DNA from: Cryptomeria japonica
Taxonomy: Eukaryota > Streptophyta > Pinopsida > Cupressales > Cupressaceae
Direction: 5' to 3'
Length of the DNA: 64,000 bases
Assembly: GCF_030272615.1 (NCBI RefSeq)
Contig: NC_081409.1
Location: 654,562,468 to 654,626,467 of the forward strand
Shown here piece by piece: positions 24,531 through 36,941 of the stretch (positions are counted from its first letter, which is position 1; the number at the start of each line of letters is the position of its first letter). Under the pieces are notes generated by a model that was given only the letters and a program-made list of their open reading frames with translations, was not told the origin of the DNA and searched no databases. The position numbers and the translations under genes are program-made.

Positions 24531-24651
24531 TCGTCGGTTAAGTAAAAACTTAAAACATCCATTGGTAAAGAAGAAATGTATCTTCTCACCATCAACCGAG
24601 GGTAGAATGCATGATCTTCAGCTTGTTGCAATACACTATAAGGATTATTCC

Positions 24652-25764
24652 TTAGTTAGATGAAGAATCTTCTACTGGTGGAGGATTATTTTGTTCTAGT
24701 GGTGCAGAGATAGTTTCATTAGTTCTCTAATCACTTTTCTTAATCCATTGTTTTGAAAATTCTTGCTTTACTTCATCTACCTTTTCTTTGCCCTTCAAAC
24801 TAGATCCTTTATTGTTCATCGGTGAATTCTTGCTTCTATAATATTTAGCAATATGTCTAATCTAGTTACAAGCATAACAAGTTACATTATTCCTTTGAAT
24901 AGCCTTTCCATATCCTTGACCGGTTTATGATCTGCATTGATTAGATAAATGCCCAAATCTTCCACAAACATAGCATTTCACATTCAATCTGCAATTTTCT
25001 AAATTATGACCAAATTTGTTGTGTTTGGAGCACTGACCAGTGGGTGAGTTTATATTCTAAGTATTTCTAAGTCTACACTGATTTTCTTTGTGACCATACT
25101 TTTTGCAATTGAAACATTTCCCATTAAATTTATAAGCATTAGGTTGTCTTACCGGTTTATTTTGATTTTTATTGTTTGCAGTACCAAAACTTTCTCCATG
25201 TTCAAATCCAAGTCCATTAGTATCTCCACCAAGTTTCTTCCTTTTAAGCATGTCATCAAGTTCTTCTAAACTTTTCCTGAATTTGTCTTTGTGTTTATTT
25301 GCAGTAGCCAACTCATTTTCCAAAATTCCAGCTTGTCTCAAAAGCTCAACTTTATCATATTGCATGTGAATCAGATCTGTCTTAAGCATATCATTTTCAT
25401 GACCAAGTCTCAAATTTTCATTTCCAGCATCATTAAGTCTCCAAGTCAAGTCTTCTTCATTCTTCTTCTTGTCTTCAATATCCTTACATAGCCTCATAGT
25501 CATATCTTGCATTTCATTCTTCATATTACTGTTTTCTTGTCTCAACTTATCTGCAATGTCTCTAAGAGTCTCTTTTTCATCATCATCATTCTGCATCTTC
25601 TCATGAAACTCATTTATTTTATTTTGTGCTATAACAAAGTTCTCCTGAATTCCTTTAATGAATTCTTGGGCAATCCTCAAATCATCTTCATGTTTGATAT
25701 TCTTCAATTTTTTTTCATCAAAATCTTCAAGAGCTCCTTCCAACTGTTTCCTTAAGTTCTCCAT
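24652..25764 (-). pseudogene. E2 ORF1: gag-like coiled coil with zinc knuckles
   Basis: 371 codons including the stop, start MENLRKQLEGALEDFDEKKL, final TAA at 24652. It is open to 25057, where a TAG replaces what is CAA in the corresponding E1 codon (RNY-Q-NIN in E1). The coiled coil covers residues 1 to about 185; the first knuckle CFNCKKYGHKENQC is intact (C-X2-C-X4-H-X4-C), and degraded knuckles 2-4 follow to about 24830. The tail reads EFSKQWIKKSD and ends in EDSSSN, as in E1, which fixes the original C-terminus. Confidence 0.8.
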
Positions 25765-25821
25765 CTCTACTGATATCAGAATCTCCCTCAAGCTATTAGG
25801 CTTTTGCAAATAGAGGACAAG

Positions 25822-25833
25822 GCTCTGATACCA
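25822..25833 (-). promoter_or_regulatory. E2 primer binding site, initiator-Met tRNA
   Basis: GCTCTGATACCA on the + strand, two bases (AT) from the LTR end, exactly as in E1. Confidence 0.9.
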
Positions 25834-25835
25834 AT

Positions 25836-26663
25836 TGTTAGATTCAATGACAGTCCCAAAGACAGTGAGAGGGGAGGGTGAATCAGTGTCTAACCGGTTA
25901 GTAGAATATTTAAACTTCTTTAAAACTTTGCAACCCGAAATAGTGTACTAGTAAATAAGAATTATTGCAATAAACAAAAATAATAGAGACAACATAGAAA
26001 CATACTATAACACAAGATATTTAACGAGGAAACCCAGTGTGGGAAAAACCTCGGTAAGATTTGTGACCCGCAATATTTACTCACTGGCCAATGAATAAAT
26101 ACTACTTACAATAAGGGCCCTGCACATGTAGGGAGGCCAACAGCCTAGAGCTCACTGCTCAATAAAGAGTCACACTAACTACAAAATGGATTATCAAATC
26201 CAATACAATGTACTGCTCAAAACAACATCTCTCATGCTAGGTTTAGTACCGGTTTAAGCTCAGTCAATAACCAAAACCTTTGTTGTCAACTATATCACCT
26301 TATACAATAAAATTGTCTCATCACTTATTATACCTCTCTCTCATATCATTCAAAATGACCTATAAGATCTCATACATCTATGAGTCTTTTTCAATATACC
26401 ATGTCGGCTTTTCAAAAGATAATTATATTTACAAAACAATTCATATAAGTAAAACTTTATCCCATGTCAGTTGGAGTGTCGGTATGCTTTGTTGTCAATG
26501 TAATCTGAATGCCGGTGAAGTGCCTGTCGATGCCGGTGTCTGCCAGTGTATGAAGTTTGTGATATCGGGCATGTAGAAACCAATCATCGGTGACTTGCCA
26601 GTTGGTTGCCAGATGGTTACCATCAATGACAACATCAACTATTCTCATTAGAGTGTAGAATGC

Positions 26664-26668
<5 letters not shown>
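25836..26668 (-). repeat. E2 5' LTR
   Basis: 833 bp, adjoining the PBS. It has extra GTCGGTATGCT/GATGCCGGTG units around 26478-26545 that are missing from the 3' LTR. The U5-like GGTTTTTCCCACACTGGGT motif (minus sense) is near 26032-26050. Confidence 0.9.
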
Positions 26669-26740
<72 letters not shown>

Positions 26741-26750
26741 ATATATATTC
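26669..26750. repeat. (TA)n microsatellite, right flank of E2
   Basis: Nearly pure TA with two TTTATA interruptions near the end. Its first five bases are the right target duplication of E2. Confidence 0.95.
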
Positions 26751-26965
26751 TTATTAGATCATGCATTTGATACTCATTTTTCTCTTCTATTTTGACTTTA
26801 GGATTCATGGCATGGTTGCCAAACCTCATCCTAAGTCTCTGTCATCTTTGGACTAATGTTTTTGTTGTTATTGAAAGACTTATACTTTTGTTCTTCATGT
26901 CAAAATTGGATTTTAAGAAATGTTGATTAGATGTGCTTAGGTCAAAGATTAAATAACCAATAATA
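26751..26965. repeat. Paralogous segment P, copy 1 (empty site of the solo LTR)
   Basis: TAGATCATGCATTTGATACTC... to ...AAAGATTAAATAACC aligns with 35400-35413 plus 36192-36400. Here no LTR interrupts it. Contents unknown; no coding potential is seen. Confidence 0.6.
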
Positions 26966-29000
26966 AAGTGTTGTACATTAATCTAGAGGTGAGACCTCAG
27001 ATAAATAAAACACACTAATTACAATATGTCAAAAAAAATGATAAATAAATATAATACTCTTATTTAAAATTACTTAAATTCTAAATTAAAAAACTTTAAT
27101 TTAAGTAAGATTAAATTTTTAAATAAATAATTTTGAAAATAAAATTTGATTAAAAATAAGAGAAATTTTTGTATACATGTAATTCGATTTGTCAAGACAT
27201 AACTTAGTAAAACTAACAATAAAATCATATTCAAAATATGGTTGTTTAAGCATTTTAATCCCAAATAAAAATAGTTATGCTGAGGAGAACAAGATTATGA
27301 CATGAAGCAAAAAGATTATAATGAACAAGAGGATTACAACGGTAACATGAGTTTTGGGGATGAATTTAACTGCCATATGATCATCAAAATGGTTAGCATC
27401 ATGTAGAAGACATGCATACTTGTTAAACAAACTGATGATAAAAACGGTGTCACTTGAACAGTTTAGAGTTTATTGTGTTCCCCGTGTAAAAAAACTTTGT
27501 AACCCTTCTAGTTCAATTTTCTTTCATAATTTCAACGTTCCTGCCAGTTAAACTATTCCCAGAGAGGCAGCCTATATCCAATTCAAATGTGCTTCTAACT
27601 GAACTCAATTCTTTATGAGTTACTCAACTCAATTCATATCTCCAAATGCCTACAAATTAATATGGTATATAACTTTATTTATGGGTTTTACTTGCATTAG
27701 GCTTAGGCAGGGGTCTATAGGAAGGCTTGGACTCTATTATTATGGAAGAGGGGTCTCATGGAGATTTTTTTTTGGGTTATAGGATTATTTAGAATCTATT
27801 CCTAAAAAATTAAAGCTCCTATTTTTTAAGCTTCCATTTTTTAATAGGTGAAAATAGGATGGGGCTAGAAATTCCCCCACCAGCTTAGGAATTTTATTTG
27901 CCACTTGGCAATTAGAAAAGTGTTGAGATGAATCTCACCAAAAATTTTAGAAGGAAAATATAAATGAAAAATTATTTTATTTTTTACTGTTTCTCATGGA
28001 TCACCAACTTCCTTCAATTTAGGAGCTTAAAGTTTTAAGCAAAATTGTAAAAAAGTCTTAAAAAATCTCTGCAAAACCCACTCTATTTTTTAGGAAGCCC
28101 CCCTTCATGGGACCCCAACCTTAACCAGCACACTCGAAACGTTGACCATTTAGAGTGGCTGGTTTGGGGCCCTTGTAATCCATTCCATCGATAATGCTTG
28201 TTTCCATTCTTGTAAGCCAACCATTAACCACCATATTCAGTAGCTAGCAGTAGTTAGCAACCCAATTTATAACCCAAACCGAGTTCAAATTCATTGTTCT
28301 AGCATTGTAGAAGATGGGACGTGCTTAGTGTATGCATGGCTTGTGGTGATCAAAATACTTACATTGAGATCAAAAGGACCAACACACCAATGAAACTTTT
28401 GAGTACAAAGATTAACCAACTTAAACTAGTTTAAACAAGTTAACTTCTCAAGATGTGTCCCATTGTTCTCCATCTCATAGGATCCCTAAAGCCAATGTTT
28501 TGCTCACAGATCATTGACCAAATGACTTTAGGAATGACAACTCCAAGAATGAGTGATATTGTGATCTATATGCATGAATGCAATCTAAGATCTATATGAT
28601 ATGTTCAAGCTATGATACTAAGCTAAGATGAATATAATGATATGATAAAGATATTAATAAATTATACTAACATGGATATACTATGATATGAAATGCTTCT
28701 AAATGCTAAAATGTCATTCAAACAAAGAGAGGCTAAAATGTTTGATATAATTAGAATATAATGTAATGTATAAAACTTGGATGTGGAGATTGAAGAAAGT
28801 GAGCCTTATTTGCAGAGAAAATAGGGGAATAGATGGTTAAGATTCAATAATCTTAACAACTGCTAGGATTGAAAGTTACTCAATCCATGTTTACAATTTT
28901 CACCAAGGAAATGGTGACAATTGTCAACAAGAGGTAGCTTGAGAGGAGATGCAAGAGGCATTAAATGCCTGAGAAGACATGAAGGTCACCTTAGGAGGTT

Positions 29001-29031
29001 GGGTTAGGGTTGGGTTAGGGTTAGGTTAGGG
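29001..29031 (+). repeat. Interstitial telomere-like tract
   Basis: GGGTTAGGGTTGGGTTAGGG followed by TTAGGTTAGGG. The unit is nearer to TTAGGG than to the usual plant TTTAGGG, so a chance G-rich tract remains possible. Confidence 0.4.
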
Positions 29032-32000
29032 TCATCCATTGGATAAATATTTTACCCAGGAGGTAAACTCTTGTGCAATGGTTAAATGGAATAACTAGGG
29101 TCAAAGCCATGAGTGCTTGATGAGACTCCTGAGTTGGATAAGGGTTAAGTTAGAGAGACATTCTCTAACCATAAGTGAAGGTTGGATTAACCATTAATGG
29201 TTAGGAAGACTTTGGGGATAAATTTGTAAGAGCCTTACAAATTTGGGGAACTCAACTTGAGTTAACTTGTTGAAGAAATAAAGTCTTTAATGCATTTAGA
29301 AGACTTTCTTCCAAATTTGAGAAGTGACTTCCCCAAATTTGGGAATGTGATATGATTGGAAGAATTAAGGCTAGTTAAGTGTGATGAGAGAGGTTCTAGA
29401 AGAATGTTATGAGGCAAGTGGGAAATGTTAGGATTTTATTTTAAAATAAAATTTTAATTTCAACTAAAAATGGATGCAACTTGCATTTGTAGGAAAGTGC
29501 AAGTGGGGGTGTGAGGGAGGGGGGGAGGGGGTATATAAATAAATTTGATTTATTTATATGCAAGTATGCTTTTAATTAAATATAAATTTAATTAAAATGG
29601 TGAAAGGGGATTTAATTAAATAATATTGATTTATTTAATTTAAAGGTTAGAATGTGGTTAGATGAATTTAATTAAATAAATTGAATAATTTATTTAATCA
29701 AATATATAAAAATGGAGAAATTAATTAAATAAAATTTAATTAATAGGAGTATATGGTTTAAATAAATATTAAATATTTATTTAACTAGATGGTCAGATTT
29801 ATATGTCTACACTCAGTAAATCAAACTGCATCTTTTCGTTTGAATTTGAATTTTGAATTTTGAATCTTGAATCTCCCACCCCATTGAAAGGAGTAAGAAC
29901 TAAGAAGAGGATTCCTTCAATTGGATCAAACATCACAACCATAAGATTTGGAAGAGTAAATGGGCCATCCTAATGTTTCTTAACGGCTCGAACCGTATTC
30001 ATTACATAACATCCAAAGAGGGTCCTTTTCTAAATAATCAAACATAGTTGTATACGGTTGCGGGAAGTGGTTGGATGAAGCATTAATTTATAATGCTCCC
30101 ATACAAGTTTGAAAAATATTCTTTATTGTGGAGGATTTCTGAACATAACCCATCATGAAATATAAACACAACTGTGAAGAGGTGAAATTATAGTGTAACT
30201 ATTCATCTAAAACTAATGTGTCTTAGTTTTATTGTATATGTTTATTGTTCATTTTCTGACCAGTATTTTATTAAGATTAATTTGTTTGTTTATTATTTTT
30301 TGTATTTTAATTTGAATTTGTTATTTTGAAGTTATATTTGAAAGGTTTTGTAGGAATAGATTAAAAATATTTATTTACAAGTTCATTACATCTACATATT
30401 TTAGTGTGACAAAAAATCTATACTTTTTAATTATTATATATATATATAAGTATTTGTTTATCTTCAAATGAAAGCGCAAATTATTTTATAATATTTTTTT
30501 TATTTTATTATCAATAAAAATCTTGTAAATTTAAAATAGTTGTTTGAGTCATCAACCATATATAAGACTTTCTCTACTATTGAAATTGACATTGAACTAC
30601 TTGTAAGATGTATAACACACATTTTTTCTTCTTGTTTTGTATTTCTTTTTGTTCTCATTAACACACGTAATTTTTAGTTTTTTTTTTTAATATTTTAAAG
30701 TGTAAGAAAATGATTTGATATAGTTAAAAACATTTCTCTTGTTCACTCTAATCATGTCACACTTTTTTTAAAGATAAAATCATATGCTAGTGTATTTTGA
30801 ATTCAAGGTTTTTTCTTTCTTCACAACCATGTATTTTTTCCCATACTTCAAGTTAATCCTTTTTTGATTAAACAATACAATTCTGATAAATGATGATTTA
30901 ATGAAAAATTAGGGAACAAGTAACAAATATTAAAAAGAAAAAATTTAGAGTTAATATATGTGATATTAGGGTTAAAGAGAACACTTATGTCTAGAAATTA
31001 AACCTTTATTATTATATATCTTCATAGATGCAAAACATATCCATCATCATAGTGCTTAGGATTTTCTACATATTATGTTTGTCTAGTACTATTGTTAAAT
31101 CAAGTTAAAGATTTGAGTGAGCTAGATCATTTAGCATGACACAAGTATCTGTCTTTATTTGCATTGTAGATTACATATTCTTGTTGATAGTTACAAAGGT
31201 TGTTGTGCCTAGAATAGGACAACACTGTATGAACTCGATAGGATCATGAATGTGTTATACACATACGAAGCTATTAGATAGATATGTATGACCACTTAGA
31301 GAAGACAACACCATAGGAAATAATAATGCATTCTACCATCTCTAACAATATTGCACCAAAATGCATAATGTTTGAAAAATATGCACAATCTTTCTTACCT
31401 CATTTAAATACTTAAAAAATATATTTAATATAAATAATTTCAATATTAAATCTATAACTTTTAATCTTATTTATCTTATTTATTAGTCTACAAAGAAAAA
31501 CTTGAACTACATCTACACATCAATTTTATTTACACTATTATAACATCCATAAAGAAATTGGGATTCAAGAAAATAGCCTGTAATTAAGTTAACTTAGGCC
31601 AAGTAAATAAATACATATGATTAAAAATGATAAAAATGTATAAAACAATTAATGTTTTAAATAATAATAATAATAAGTGAAGGGATTATAAATTATTTAT
31701 TTTAAGGTACAATAATAATGAATTCTTTTAATGTAATAAATTTTAATATTGTCATGTGTAAATCTATTCAAGATTATAACATGAAAATTAATTAGTACTT
31801 TTTACAAATTCACAATTCTTTGTAGGTGAATTTTTGTGACTTTAGATCAATTTTGTATGTCATGGATCTAATTTATAATTGGTAAATTTGAACAAGTTAA
31901 GTGTGTGCATTGGATAACAAATTCACCTTGAATTTTATTTTTGTTTAAAATTAGGACTTACACTTTTTTAAATGAATTGGGAGAATTGTTGGATCATAGT

Positions 32001-34103
32001 GGCTAAGTTCTCCTATGTTGACCACCTTTATTTTGTTGGATCTTAAAATTTTATACCTTGCAACTCTAAATAATGTACACAAGACCTAGACCTAGGGATA
32101 TATGTTCAACTAGAATATAGGGGTGAGGATCATCGTTAGACTATAAAGAATTAGAGACCAACAAACTATAGGAGTGAGTTTCTTATTCACACTTTTGGCT
32201 TTATACTTGACCAAAGGGGTGATCTTAGAAGTCAAAAAAGATGAGCAATCAAAATAATATGCCTTCAAAAACAACATAAGTTAAACCCAAATATTTATTT
32301 AACTATGCTCACATTATACAACACAACATACAAGGAAGTAGTACAACTTAGAGGTAAATATTTTTCCTTTAAGAAAATTTTGTCTAAATTAGATGAATTC
32401 TAAATAAAAACAAGGGTTTGTGGACCTTTTGGATATAATGACATAGTTCATTTGCCTTCAAAATATTCTATAAATGAATATATGTTAAAAATAAATAAAT
32501 AAATCTAATCTTCAAATACTTAAAAAATTTCTCTTTAATTATAAGACAAAATAAAAATAAAGTTTATCTTTTCCCAATCACTCTAAAGTCAATAGTAAAA
32601 TTATATTGTCTCTAAGAAACTCCTATAATATACTTATAATTAGCATGTTTCAAAATGAACCCACCCAAAATCTAGTATTTCTTTCACACAAATTTAATTT
32701 TCCAAATCATTTAAGAATGCAAGAGAATAGCATACTCATGTACTTTGAAAAATAATTGATCTACACTCCCATTTAAAAAAATATATATAACCTAAAACTC
32801 ACAAATATCTTTTAATATAAGATTTGATTGTGAAACCATAGAAAATATAAATGAGTGAATGAAAGATATTAATACAAAATTAAAAATGATAGAATAAATT
32901 GTATTCTACTAAAAAAGAATGAAAATCATACGAGAATGAGTGATTACAATAAATACAAGTGTGTATATATATAGGATATATCACCCAAGAGACTAAGGAA
33001 TAATCAATGTGAGATAAAGTGAAAAAGTTCATAACTAAACTTAACTAACTTTGGAAACCTAAGGCAAGTGAAGAATTATTTAGGAAATAGACTAGCTAGG
33101 AAATATAGCTCACTCATCCTAAGACTTATCTCTATCTAGATGGGTAGAAATGTTACCAAAAATTCTTTGAAGGTCTTGGTTATTGTTGTGAAGGATAAAT
33201 AAAAAGGAAGGGCAAAAAGAAAAATGAAAATATCTAAATCTCATTAGATATCTAAGCCTTTTGAAAACTTTAAAAAAATATATTGAAACTATAATTTAAG
33301 TGACTTAAGAAGAGAATGGAAAGAGAAGAAAAAGAAGAAAAATGCTAAATTTGATATTAGTATGATAAATATTCTTAGAAGGATTTATGATATTATTTTA
33401 TTGTGGTCTTGTCTTTGCATGCATGTCAGAATACATGGATGATTCCTAGATATTATTATATTATGAGAAAGGGGAATTTCATGAAAAAAAGAAAAGAATA
33501 ACAAGTAGAAAAATGGATGGAGAAACTACCAAAAATGAAATGAAAAAATATTTGTATGTATTGAATGAATGTTAGGATGATTAAGTATTCCAAAGGAAGG
33601 GCATGCAAATACTATCTAGACAATTGGAAGAAAAAGCTTGCTAAAGGTACTAATTGGTTAAACCTCTCCATGGTTGATCAACAAGGGTCCAACTTGAGGT
33701 GACATGAATTTTAGCTTGTAGTAACTTTTAGTTTTGGTGTTGACTAGATGATTATAAAACCCCATTTCCAAGGTTGTTTGATGTAGAAACATCACAAGTA
33801 ATTTCATATATGAGAAAAAAACTAATGTATTTCTTTTCTATTTTATCTTTGGTATAATATTTTTTTATCTTTGTGTGGTCTTGGCTAGTCATAAAATGCT
33901 TTATTTTTATGAAGGAGGAAATATGATTAGAGACCAATTTCTACATCCTTCTATTTTGGAATAAAGCACTCATTATTTAGGTGAGAAAGATCAAAATCTT
34001 TATCCATGTGCATATACATCCTATAATATGTGAGAATGAAAAAATCTGTGATGGTAGACAAGAAAGAACAAAAAAAGAAAGGTGAGAAATTGAATCCATA
34101 TTT

Positions 34104-34260
34104 TTAGATGATATCTATGTCCCCTCTTAAATCTAGGTCAACACCACAATATTTACTAAATAGATATTTTCATAAGAATTGAAAACTAAATCTCACCCAT
34201 TAGATGATATCTATGTTCCCCATTAAATATAGGTCAATGTCACAATATTTATTAAATATT
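34104..34260. repeat. Direct repeat, period 96
   Basis: TTAGATGATATCTATG followed by a related AGGTCAA...CACAATATTTA stretch begins at 34104 and again at 34200. A weaker third trace (AATATCTATGATTTCC) lies near 34300. Confidence 0.6.
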
Positions 34261-34990
34261 AAATATTGACTGTAAATAGGTCCCACTCAACTCATTACTA
34301 ATATCTATGATTTCCTATAAAGTGATCCGCAAACTTTAGGAGAAAATTAGTGATATCTAGATCATTTAGAAAATTGGACGAAGTCAACTCATTGTTAATA
34401 CATGATTTAAGTTGTGAAAAGAAAATTTGAAGGCTATCAATAAATAGAATTTCTTTTTTCGTCATAGACAAAATATAGAGGAATTAAATGGAATATTTTA
34501 AAGTAGCTAACTACTAATTGTAAATGGATGTTTTTTTTTATTATAATATAGAGGGAGATGCCAAACATTGTAGAAGGATCCATTCCTCTATTAATTTTTA
34601 TATTGCTAGAAAATTTGTTTTAACTACAATAATCAATAGTTTAAAGAAAAATTCTTATAAGGAAGAACAACCAGTTAGTTGTATTGTTGAGAATGTTCTC
34701 AAATTACATAAATTAATGAAAGAACTCAATTTCTTTAAATTCTGCTACTCTTGACTAGTGAAGTTCATGTTTTCATATCTTGTGTGTTGATTATTTGAGA
34801 AAAAATTATAAATCATTAATAATTAAATATATAATTTGAATAAGTTATTGAAATAATGCATTAAATTTGCATGTTGTACTAATTTGATCTGTTTGTGTTT
34901 CTATTTCTCACATAAAATTCATTTGAATCTTGCATCTGTAGTATAATTGGTTGAGTTAAAATTGATCATAATATATCGAGTAATGATAAT

Positions 34991-35079
34991 TTTCAAATTT
35001 CTATTGTAAGAGATTGAAATCTAAAAATTGGACTATTTTTCAAATTTCTATTGTAAGAGATTGAAATCTAAAAATTGAA
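34991..35079. repeat. 47-bp tandem duplication
   Basis: TTTCAAATTTCTATTGTAAG and the following bases occur at 34991 and again at 35038 with almost no differences. Confidence 0.85.
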
Positions 35080-35413
35080 CTTAGTCACTTCAGTTTTTGC
35101 CTCATAATTCCAATGATCTTTTTCTTTTTTTAACAAATTGAAATAGCAGATTATATTATGGATTTATCAAATCAAAAAATATAGAAAAAATTTAATAGAA
35201 GCGAAGAACTACTTTCATATTAATCAAAATAGTCAAATCAACAAAGGCCCCTTGAATTAATAAATGACATTTACAAGTTAAGTCCACCCAATGTAATTTT
35301 GATTCAATTGTGAGGGCCTTGGAGGTAACTAAACCCATATATTAAGTTTTGCTCTTAGGAGAGATAGGGTGATTTCATTTAATTCAATTTTTGTATACTC
35401 AATAGATCATGTG

Positions 35414-36191
35414 TGTTAGGAATCCCACTGATACTGAGAGGGGGGGTGAATCAGTATCTAACCGGTGAGTAGAATTTCTTGAATTAAAACATGCAGAACA
35501 TATTATAACAGTGTACCGGTATGCAAGAAATGATGTAATAAATAGAATTAAGAAGATCCACATGAAAAGCACACCATAACACAAGGTTTTAACAAGGAAA
35601 CCTGATGTGGGAAAAACCTCGGTGGGATTTGTGACCCACAATATTCACTCACTGGCCAATAAGAGAATATTACTTACAATAGGGGCCTACGCATGCAGGA
35701 AGGCCAACTGCCTAGAGCTCACTGCTCAATGGGAAGTCTCACTGACTTACAATGAGGATTATACAAATCCAATATCTTGTACTTCTTTACAATAGCATCT
35801 ATAATGCCTGATCCAGTACCAGTTATTGCTCTACTTCTTACATAAACCCTTAGCCTATATTTCGCATAATAGGTCTGCCTAATATTTTTCCTTAATGCTA
35901 CCTCACTCATACCAAATGTCTACAATGATCTCTTTTATATATAAGAGTCATTTTACAATTTGCCAAGTTGTCTTACAAAGTTTTTACAATAATAAACAAA
36001 ATATAATATAACAAAATCCTATCGGCCTCTATGCCGGTATACTTCTTTTCTTTGTGTTGGTGCTGGTGTAGAGTGTGATCTGCTGATGTCGGTATAATGC
36101 CTTTGCCGGTGCCATAGGATTGCAAGGTTGCCATCAATGACAAAACCTTCAATCACATACAATGTCTCGTTTGAGTGTGCATATGCCAACA
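35414..36191 (-). mobile_element. Solo LTR of the E1 family
   Basis: 778 bp, TGTTAGGAATCCC...TATGCCAACA, matching both E1 LTRs along their length but lacking any internal sequence. Flanks are ATGTG (35409-35413) and ATGTC (36192-36196), a 5-bp duplication with one mismatch. The segment at 26751-26780 shows the uninterrupted site. It was formed by LTR-LTR recombination of a full element. Confidence 0.9.
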
Positions 36192-36410
36192 ATGTCTTTT
36201 ATATACTTATTTTCATATTCCATTTTGGCTTTAAAAATGAGGGCATGGTTGTAAATTCTCATCCTAGTCTCTTTTGTGTTTAGACCAATGGCTCTATTAC
36301 TTCTAAAACATTTGTGTTTTTGTTCATTGTGAAAAAGTTGGATGTCATAGAATTTTGATTAAATGTGTCAAGGGTAAAGATTAAGTAGCTTGATGTTGAA
36401 ACCATTCAAG
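36192..36410. repeat. Paralogous segment P, copy 2
   Basis: Aligns with 26765-26965 (GGCATGGTTG, CTCATCCTA, GTGTCAAGGGTAAAGATTAA). The left end is displaced by the solo LTR. The similarity fades at about 36400, where E3 begins. Confidence 0.6.
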
Positions 36411-36658
36411 TGGAAATGAACAAAACGTGCAAAAAGAAATCAGAAAGAGAGTCATAGGATGAACCTACTTCTACACCTAGTGTGGAAGTCTCTGAACTGG
36501 CAAACTGAGCTTCAGAAAAGATTAGGGGGAACATATCGGTGAAATATTTCAAACCCTCGGTTTATATCAGTAAAGACCTTTACTGGTATATGTTACCTGT
36601 AAGTCGGCAGAAGATCTGAAATGGTAAAATGCAAAATTAGGGTTTGTACCCTAGCCGT

Positions 36659-36698
36659 GATGCATTTATTATGGTCGGTGAGAGTTTGTTTAAAAGGG
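36659..36698 (+). promoter_or_regulatory. E3 putative ORF2 promoter: conserved box plus TATA-like motif
   Basis: GATGCATTTATTATGGTCGG (36659-36678) then GTTTAAAAGGG (36688-36698), 245 nt before the ORF2 ATG at 36942. Counterpart of the E1 and E2 pairs; the TATA motif is weaker here. Confidence 0.4.
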
Positions 36699-36941
36699 TT
36701 TCCGTCATCATTTTCACTTATCTATTTTCAAAAAATGAATCTTCAAGAGCAGAGCAACCAAAGCAATTTGTTTAGCATTTGGAGAAATCATGTGTGAAAT
36801 ATTGCAATCATCTTCAAGCAATCAGTGAAGAACACTAAGCAGTGAACTAGCAACCGAAGTGGTGTACTGTGCGTGATATTGAAAAACCTAAATTCCAGAT
36901 TGGGGAGGTATTTTCTAAAAATTCTTTCTTATCATTTGGTT

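Larger units (their letters stand above)
20203..26668 (-). mobile_element. E2: pol-less LTR retrotransposon, complete, related to E1
   Basis: 6,466 bp on the - strand, bounded by TGTTGG...CTAACA LTRs and flanked by ATATA on both sides (20198-20202, 26669-26673). Layout as in E1: PBS, ORF1 with coiled coil and CCHC knuckles, spacer with box and TATA motif, ORF2, multiple PPTs. Coding similarity to E1 is clear at protein level (FNCKKYGHKENQC; PRPVFKIIPKIAKQDDS), but the LTRs have diverged strongly, so it is a separate family. No pol domain is seen. Confidence 0.9.
26966..35413. other. Gene-free AT-rich intergenic DNA
   Basis: About 8.4 kb with frequent stops in all frames, A/T runs and no recognisable gene or element. 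Only the telomere-like tract at 29001 and the direct repeats at 34104 and 34991 stand out. AATTAAAT-type repeated motifs are dense around 29430-29800. Confidence 0.6.

Noticed and set aside
27748-28116. Possible MITE: GGGGTCTCATGGAG and its inverse CTTCATGGGACCCC about 350 bp apart
   Set aside because: Only 14 bp pair imperfectly and no target duplication is visible.
34524-34754. A 76-codon ORF (MDVFFYYNIEGDAKHC...)
   Set aside because: No motif, no neighbours and AT-rich; expected by chance in 8 kb.
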